A DNA stretch of 64,000 nucleotides from Cryptomeria japonica (lineage: Eukaryota; Streptophyta; Pinopsida; Cupressales; Cupressaceae). Positions 61,453 through 64,000 of this stretch are shown in pieces; position 1 is the first letter of the stretch, and each line of letters begins with the position of its first letter. Below the pieces are notes generated by a model that was not told the origin of the DNA, did no database searches, and saw nothing but the letters and a program-made list of their open reading frames with translations. The stretch covers positions 145,490,091 through 145,554,090 of the forward strand of contig NC_081406.1 of NCBI RefSeq assembly GCF_030272615.1, written 5' to 3'. Position numbers and translations under genes: made by a program.

Positions 61453-63915
61453 ATGGGTACCTAGACTAGCCAAACTAAAATAATCATCTTGGTTGACAAC
61501 ATCGGTGATGCTATTGCTGATAATGTCGCCGCTGCTAGCAGTGCTAGTGATGTTGTTGCTAGTAATGTCATAGATGCTGGTGTAAATGATAGTGATGTTG
61601 CCTATGATAATGTCGATGATGCTGCTACTAATAATGGCAGTAATGCTACTACTGATGATACTGCTAATGCTACTCCCGTCAATGCACGAAAGGGAATAAA
61701 ATCAACAACAAAAATTGGGCGGGAGTGGGATGCAACAAGGTCATTTCAGATAAGTTGGAGTTCAAAGTACACATTCATTGAGCTAGTGCCAAATCCAGAG
61801 AAAGGCAAACCTCCAGTAGAATGATTGTGTACAATCTATACTTGGAAACATGGTAAGGACAAAAAACTGCAACTGAAATTGGATACAATAGAAAATCACA
61901 TTGGAAAAGTTTATGAGAAACAAACCATAGACGAAGAGGAAGTATCAGTGGTTAGATGGAAAAGCAAGGAAGAATGTAAGCATGTCAGGTATGAAGAGGA
62001 ATTTAATGCGAATACAGAAAATAAAAAGGAGAAAGGAAAATGCATGGGTTCACTTGAAGCTCAATTTCAAAAGGTTATGGATGAAACATATATGTACAAA
62101 ATTGTTCAGTTGAATACTCTTTTTAATCTTTTGAGCAGAGGTCATCCTATGACAGACTACTCTGATATTGCTGGATTATTAAGATTTCTCAGTGTTCCAA
62201 GATATCGTGCAAGTCATTGGTCTATAAACAATGGATGGGATTTGGCGAGTTATCTTGCTAAAGTGGAAATAACTGATCTATGGGAAAAAGTAAAGGAGTC
62301 AAACTCTATTGCATTATCTTTAGATGAAGTTACAACGATGGACAATACTTGTTGGATGTGTATACTATCTAGAACCATGTCCGACACCCTCATCTACCAT
62401 GTGTTGTTAAGTTGAAAATGCGCAAAGTATGTATGAATTGGCTAAGAAATCTTTAAATGAAATTGTTGGTATGGATGACTTTACAATTACCAAACAACTG
62501 GTGTGTGTAGGAGTAGACAAAGATGCAGTGATGCAAGGTCATAGGAATGGTCTACGTGCAAAGCTACAAATGAGCATTGCACCATATATGGTTCCCATTC
62601 ACTGCATGACACACAAACTTAATTTAGCATGTAAACTTATGCACGATCATGAAGAGGTGGCCAAAGTTGATGAGATAATTCATGAGCTCTACACATACTT
62701 CTTCCATAGTCCCAAACAATTTTTAGAATTTTAGAAATTTGCTGAAGGAATAACCGATGGTAACAAGCTACTTAAGGATGTTGAGACCAGATGGATCTCC
62801 ATTCGTGGACCCACAGAACTAGTTTTATCAGAATATAGATCCCTGGTTGGTCTAATGTACGAACAAAGGAAATACACTCAATGTGATATGCTTTTGCATA
62901 GGTTAATTGATGTAGAGACACAGTTAACCTTGGTTGGTATTCTCCCCCTGTTGGACCAAATGAACTCACTTATTAAACATGCCCAAGAGAGAACTATGTA
63001 TGTTCAAGAATATGCTACGCTGCATAGAATGAATGTCATGGGCACCAATAATCAATATCTAAATGATTATCCATTCAATGATGAAGCATTTAGTAAGTTG
63101 AATCAGATTACAGATCTGGGTCATGTTTATAATTATTTATGGTTTAATGATCGTAATGAGTTATGTGTCCCTATTCGTGGAAAGGAGATACCAATGTTCT
63201 ACTATGGCATCTATTCTAGCGTGCGGTCTACTAGAATGAGAGATGGACCTGTTATAGTGGAAGATTTCAATGACATTGTAAGTTATGTGAAAACCAATTT
63301 ACAGAAGATTGCAAAAGAGTTTTCAACACAAATTTTAAAGCGATTCCCTTGAGAGGAACTATTGGAAGCCATGTCTATCGTCTATCCTAATTTTTGGAGA
63401 ACACTTGATAAGATTTTCATAAGAGGCTACTGGAATTGGTGAATTGCTTTGGTAAGAGTTCCAATTTCAATGTTGATGGACAGAAAGTAGAAGGAGCTAT
63501 AAGTAGAACTAAGCTTGTAGAGCAATATGCCTGTTTTGCAGCAACAATGCATGAATAGGTTAAGGCTTTGGATAGTCTGTACCTACCAGGATCAATAACA
63601 CGACTTTGGGCAAAAATAAGTCAGAGCTCAATGTTGTGTGAATAAATCTAAGAATATTTCAAACTGTCTGACTTGCGTAAAAAGATGATTTTGGGTTCTA
63701 TTGAGGATGAGAGAGTTTTCAGTGCATTGAGATTCTTAAAATCAAAGACAAGAAACAAAATCGACAAGAACTTGGAAGTTTGTTTGAGGATTTATACCAA
63801 TCGGTATAGTGTCAAAAAATTTTCTTATGAGAGGGAATTCACACATTGGACATCCACAACTGAAAGGAGAGGCTTAAGCAACAATTCGACTAGCAATGAC
63901 AATGTTAAAACATAG
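61453..63915 (+). pseudogene. Decayed hAT-superfamily transposase
   Basis: An ATG at 61453 is in frame with the body but hits a TAG at 61462. An Asp/Asn/Ala-rich N-terminal stretch (61489-61690) precedes a BED-like zinc-finger region (CTIYTWKHGKDKKLQLKLDT...HIGKVYEK, one Cys replaced by Tyr; TGA at 61822). A region like the DUF4371 part of hAT transposases follows (about 62080-62420). Next, after a frame change near 62415, is the core motif GVDKDAVMQGHRNGLRAKL with HCMTHKLNLAC, then helical insertion sequence to 63352. The C-terminal dimerisation motif (EDERVFSALRFLKSKTRNKI) is near 63700-63760. Frame changes and stops near 62732 and 63350-63670 make it inactive. Terminal inverted repeats were not identified and the right end is outside the window. 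Confidence 0.82.
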
Positions 63916-64000
63916 AGCTCATAAAGTTCTAGTAGACGTGCTGAGAATAATGCAAGCAAGCAAAATTAAGGGGAGAATGAAAGAGAAAGTGAAGTACAGT

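Overview
This window looks like nuclear DNA from a large-genome land plant, most likely a gymnosperm such as a conifer. That is inferred from dense, decayed, nested LTR retrotransposons, very long LTRs (1.5-4.6 kb), heavy microsatellite content and no intact host gene. I see no convincing host gene, tRNA, rRNA or CRISPR array. Nearly every coding stretch is retroelement-derived, interrupted by stop codons and frameshifts. Names A-K below are my own labels.

Left part (1-21083): the 3' end of one retroelement (1-1604) runs into a 3.65 kb LTR (G, 1605-5254) that carries an (AT)n tract and two minisatellites. A primer-site-like leader and a second, diverged copy of the same LTR's 3' part follow (to 6161). 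Next come three decayed long ORFs of unrecognised, pol-less type: 6210-9640 (+), 13744-18005 (+) and 18478-19740 (-). An unrecognised minus-strand coding relic lies at 11222-13069.

Middle (21084-56021): this is a stack of insertions that can be read exactly, because most carry perfect 5-bp target-site duplications (TSDs). F (21084-22633) is a solo LTR. J is a ~4.1 kb LTR whose ends lie at 23646 and 56021. Three insertions split J: solo LTR C (26190-42440), solo LTR H (42784-47340) and complete element A (47712-55160). Element B (26592-41295) sits inside C. Inside B are a complete Copia element D (30776-36925) and a solo LTR E (39277-40070). D cuts B's second ORF between codons, and E cuts B's first ORF at its ATG.

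The most interesting system is the pair A and B. They are LTR elements with no protease, integrase, reverse transcriptase or RNase H. Each encodes ORF1 (coiled coil plus four CCHC-type zinc knuckles, about 430 codons) and ORF2 (about 1,045-1,095 codons, conserved N-terminal domain, charged middle, conserved coiled-coil C-terminus). Their primer site and polypurine tract match those of the Copia element D, so they look like non-autonomous elements using Copia machinery while encoding their own conserved proteins. The ORFs at 6.2-9.6 and 13.7-18.0 kb appear to be distant relatives of ORF2.

Right part (56022-64000): a short non-coding stretch interior to J is followed by K, a solo LTR (56745-60322). 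K holds a second solo LTR of the same family in inverted orientation (58025-59826), giving a very large inverted repeat. The window ends in a decayed hAT-type transposase (61453 to at least 63915).
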